From Treponema sp. (lineage in GTDB: Bacteria > Spirochaetota > Spirochaetia > Treponematales > Breznakiellaceae), in NCBI GenBank assembly GCA_031284105.1, contig JAITAN010000200.1:1-18435 (forward strand): DNA of 18,435 nt, read 5' to 3'. The notes below the pieces were generated by a model. The model was not told the origin of the DNA, made no database searches, and saw only the letters and a program-made list of their open reading frames with translations. The translations under genes and the position numbers were made by a program. The stretch's first letter is position 1, and every line of letters begins with the position of its first letter. This document shows positions 16,269-18,435 of the stretch, piece by piece.

Positions 16269-17954
16269 TCAGTCCGGTATGGTTTTTGGTATAGATAAAA
16301 ATATTTTCGTCCCATATACCTGATTAGACTCTATAAAAAAAGACATAGTCTCTCCATATTCCAGATAGAGCCTTTGATAAACATTTGGTATACCACCGAT
16401 ATGAACGCTTTCCAAAGGGATGCCTTTGCGAATGTTTTCAAGGATCCCCTCAATTTGAGCAAGCTGATCAGGGTTTATTCCTTTCCCATTATCCATTATG
16501 GAAATAGTTAGTTTCGTATCGGTATTTTTTGCGGATATGACCAGGCGGCAGTCCGCGGGCCGATCCCGAAGCCCGTGTAATACCGCATTCTCTACGAGGG
16601 GTTGCAGTATCATTTTTAATATTTCCATACCCATTGAATCTTCGGAGATATCCCACACAACAGATAATTTATTGTTTGATTGACAGCATATCTCAAGATA
16701 TTGCTTTACATATTCATATTCTTCCCTAACCGCGACCCATTTACGATTCATCAAATTATAATGGTACATCTTGCCAAGCAATTCACAGACCCTCACCGCT
16801 TCATTGTTATGTCCATCAAAGATAAATCCGTTGATTATCTCAAGGGTGTTATACAAAAAATGAGGATTAACTCTCTGTTGGAGAATGTTCAATTCCGCAT
16901 CACGTTTGAGTTTTTCCATCTCCCTGTTTTTTCTTAAGAGTTCAAGAAGAGAATCCGACATTTCATTATAGCCGTCTATAAGTTCGCCAATTTCATCATA
17001 GTAGTGATTCATCAGTCTTACATTAAAATTGTTATTGTGAATGGCAAACATTGCGTTTTTACATTCTACGATGGGCATGGTAAGATACTGTGAGAATTTT
17101 AAATTAATGAAGATAAATATAGCGATGATAGGAATTAAAAGCAAGAAGAAAAAATACCACCTATCGAGCTTCTCAAAAGGATTACGCGGTATCCGGGCGT
17201 AAAAATCAATGGAGAGATTTCCATCCAATAAAGGTCCTGAAAAAGAGAGCGCTTTTCCATACGAACTATTTTCGCCGTCCGGGATATCTGAATAGATGGT
17301 GTTACCATTTTTATCCCGTACTTCTATCCATCCTATCGTATTGATCTCTTCAGAAATACCGGCAGAGAAATTATCCGGGGTAACATTAATCACAAGATAA
17401 CCCAGAAGCATAAAGTTATAATAACTGACAACAGGATAATAAAAGCTTACAGACCATGTATCATTAAGATTACGAAATAGCTCGCTTTTACCGTATTCAA
17501 TATACTTTTTATTTCCGATCAATTCGTCAAACCACGGCTGCTTCTGTATGTCGTAGTGAGCATCATAATACAGTGCATTATTACTCCATATCATGGCGCT
17601 TTGAGAAATCAAAACAAAAGATATATTCTCGTTTGCCCAGGCAAGATTGGAAAGAAAATGAGACGCGTTCCGCTGAAATTGTACAAATTCAATCGGAGAC
17701 GCGTTTTTATCGGTTACCATGAGTTGTTGAACCCAATTGCTGTACATCACCGTGTATGCAATATAATCAAGGTTCTGTATATAGAAGACGATTTTATTAT
17801 TTATATTGCCATAGTTTTCCCGAAGCCGGCGTTCAGCTTCGTTCTTGTTTTGTATATGGATTGTTATGCCAAAAATAATAAAACAGAAAGCCAGCACGAT
17901 GGAGACGGTTAAAAAATTAATGAGTGCAATCTTGTTTTTAAGGTTCAGCCGCAT
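16269..17954 (-). CDS. YesM-type sensor histidine kinase (His_kinase/LytS class)
   Basis: The 561-residue membrane kinase has membrane segment 1 near 10-31, a large extracytoplasmic sensor of about 230 residues, segment 2 near 266-287 (WYFFFLLLIPIIAIFIFI), a HAMP linker with DEIGELIDGYNEMSDSL, and the His_kinase core. QQRVNPHFLYNTLE carries the phosphorylated His365; LQPLVENAVLHG is the N-box (Asn456); MDNGKG (487-492) is the G1 box; IGGIPNVYQRLYLEYG is a slightly altered form of the usual GIGLxNxxxRL. Such kinases usually sit beside an AraC-type response regulator and control carbohydrate transport genes. Here the transport genes follow directly, but no regulator gene lies in the window. ATG 17954 is chosen from the family N-terminus MRLNLKNKI; it has no good ribosome site, and a TTG at 18008 would add 18 unsupported residues. 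Confidence 0.92.
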   Translation of the reverse strand: MRLNLKNKIALINFLTVSIVLAFCFIIFGITIHIQNKNEAERRLRENYGNINNKIVFYIQNLDYIAYTVMYSNWVQQLMVTDKNASPIEFVQFQRNASHFLSNLAWANENISFVLISQSAMIWSNNALYYDAHYDIQKQPWFDELIGNKKYIEYGKSELFRNLNDTWSVSFYYPVVSYYNFMLLGYLVINVTPDNFSAGISEEINTIGWIEVRDKNGNTIYSDIPDGENSSYGKALSFSGPLLDGNLSIDFYARIPRNPFEKLDRWYFFFLLLIPIIAIFIFINLKFSQYLTMPIVECKNAMFAIHNNNFNVRLMNHYYDEIGELIDGYNEMSDSLLELLRKNREMEKLKRDAELNILQQRVNPHFLYNTLEIINGFIFDGHNNEAVRVCELLGKMYHYNLMNRKWVAVREEYEYVKQYLEICCQSNNKLSVVWDISEDSMGMEILKMILQPLVENAVLHGLRDRPADCRLVISAKNTDTKLTISIMDNGKGINPDQLAQIEGILENIRKGIPLESVHIGGIPNVYQRLYLEYGETMSFFIESNQVYGTKIFLSIPKTIPD

Positions 17955-18064
17955 AAAATATTTCGTAATTATCCCCCGATGTATACCTGCATGGAAACGA
18001 GGCGGCAAGGCAGATCAGACCTTCCGGTACCAATCCCGCGGCCGATGCGGTATGGTCGATTTAA

Positions 18065-18111
18065 GTCTAGCATTGATATCAATTCACGTCTAGCATTGAA
18101 GTCAATTCAAA
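18065..18111. repeat. Two 23-bp direct repeats upstream of the kinase gene
   Basis: GTCTAGCATTGA and TCAATTCA, separated by two variable bases, occur at 18065-18086 and again at 18088-18109, a period of 23. The first copy contains the perfect palindrome ATTGATATCAAT; in the second it is ATTGAAGTCAAT. Their place, about 110-155 bp before the kinase start, fits operator sites for the kinase-transport run, but no promoter hexamers with good spacing were found. Confidence 0.5.
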
Positions 18112-18135
18112 ATTAGTACGGTAGGTCAGTCCGCC

Positions 18136-18240
18136 TTGAGGAAAAAAGTTTTCCTCTTGAGGAAAAAGATTTTCCCACGGAGGAAAAAACTTTCCCCGCG
18201 GAGGAAAAAAGTTTTCCCATGGAGGAAAAAAGTTCCTGAT
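18136..18240. repeat. Second tandem array: five 21-bp units, each a small palindrome
   Basis: Units at 18136-18156, 18157-18177, 18178-18198, 18199-18219 and 18220-18240 are each exactly 21 bp, with a GAGGAAAAAAGTTTTCC core. Each unit is itself an inverted repeat (GGAAAA against TTTTCC; in the first GAGGAAAA against TTTTCCTC). Units differ chiefly at their joints (TTGAG, CGGAG, TGGAG). On plus, one frame reads heptads LRKKVFL, LRKKIFP, RRKKLSP, RRKKVFP; on minus, another reads FFPPWEN-like heptads. Both frames being open is a result of the repeat. Confidence 0.92.
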
Positions 18241-18408
18241 CTGCCGTATACGATTAAACGGGCGGTAGAGTATGAGGGCCGGCCGGGGGGACCAAAACGG
18301 GCTCCCCGCGATGGACCGCGGGGAGTCGAAACCATTTGGACCGGGCTTCAAAAACTTTATACGCTTTTAGACCGCCGCGAGTTATTCGATTTTATGGGTC
18401 AAGTTTAG
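18241..18408 (+). pseudogene. C-terminal remnant of an IS4/Tn5-like transposase
   Basis: In the frame that continues from the 21-bp array, the sequence reads YTIKRAVEYEGRPGG, then PKRAPRDGPRGVETIWTGLQ and KLYTLLDRRELFDFMGQV before a TAG at 18406-18408. The order A-x-x-x-x-G-R-x-G-G, R-x-x-D-G-x-P-G-x-x-x-x-W-x-G-L-Q-x-L matches the C-terminal end of IS4-family/Tn5-type transposases (pattern LGGFLxRKxDGEPGxKTLWRGLQKL). Only about 55 residues remain, and the 21-bp array abuts its 5' side. A 9-bp hairpin lies inside it (18302-18310 with 18317-18325). The identification is from recalled pattern; it cannot be functional. Confidence 0.6.
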
Positions 18409-18435
18409 GGCAAGCCCTGCGGTTGTTTATTTATC

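Overview
The window looks like a chromosomal segment of a spirochaete, most probably a host-associated Treponema of the termite-gut kind. This is inferred from protein style (a solute-binding protein with a VFA-SGQ type signal end, a YesM-like kinase, a Na/Pi symporter with a PhoU-like tail, a loose-lipobox lipoprotein) and from intergenic DNA full of small hairpins, short tandem arrays and decayed insertion sequences. No rRNA, tRNA or CRISPR array is visible.

Layout. (1) Positions 1-766: the tail of an unidentified gene, then about 350 bp of GC-rich hairpin repeats in roughly 106-109 bp units, then DNA without a recognised gene. (2) 767-1564: an AT-richer zinc-ribbon methyltransferase, followed by a frameshifted C-terminal remnant of a glycoside hydrolase family 2 gene (about 1731-1950). 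(3) 4685 down to 2025, minus strand: carA, sir2 and a MacB/LolD-type ABC ATPase in a tight run; carA and sir2 overlap as ATGA. No carB and no partner permease are in the window. (4) 4805-8134, plus strand: a four-gene overlapping run (DUF503/YlxP-like protein, lipoprotein, membrane protein, Na/Pi cotransporter) behind an extended -10 promoter whose expected transcript start falls on the first start codon. (5) 8135-8517: an intergenic array of 21-bp units. (6) 8518-9909: argH. (7) 9910-11194: no intact gene; a heavily decayed IS5-family transposase on plus, and a fragment of a related 3' end in inverted orientation. (8) 17954 down to 11195, minus strand: a YesM-type sensor kinase, a CUT1 sugar-binding protein, two permeases and a cytoplasmic GH63-type glycosidase. 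(9) 18009-18435: two 23-bp repeats, a second and unrelated array with an exact 21-bp period, and the C-terminal remnant of an IS4/Tn5-like transposase.

How the genes work together. The clearest system is region 8: an oligosaccharide would be sensed or responded to by the kinase, bound in the periplasm, imported by the two permeases (with an ATPase encoded elsewhere) and hydrolysed in the cytoplasm by the GH63 enzyme. A strong hairpin between the binding-protein gene and the first permease gene probably sets unequal expression. carA (carbamoyl phosphate) and argH (argininosuccinate to arginine plus fumarate) both serve arginine synthesis but lie in separate units on opposite strands. I see no clear new defence or mobile system. 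The most unusual material is the repeat DNA: two sequence-unrelated arrays sharing an exact 21-bp period, and hairpin repeats that all carry a TCCG or TCCA-type loop.
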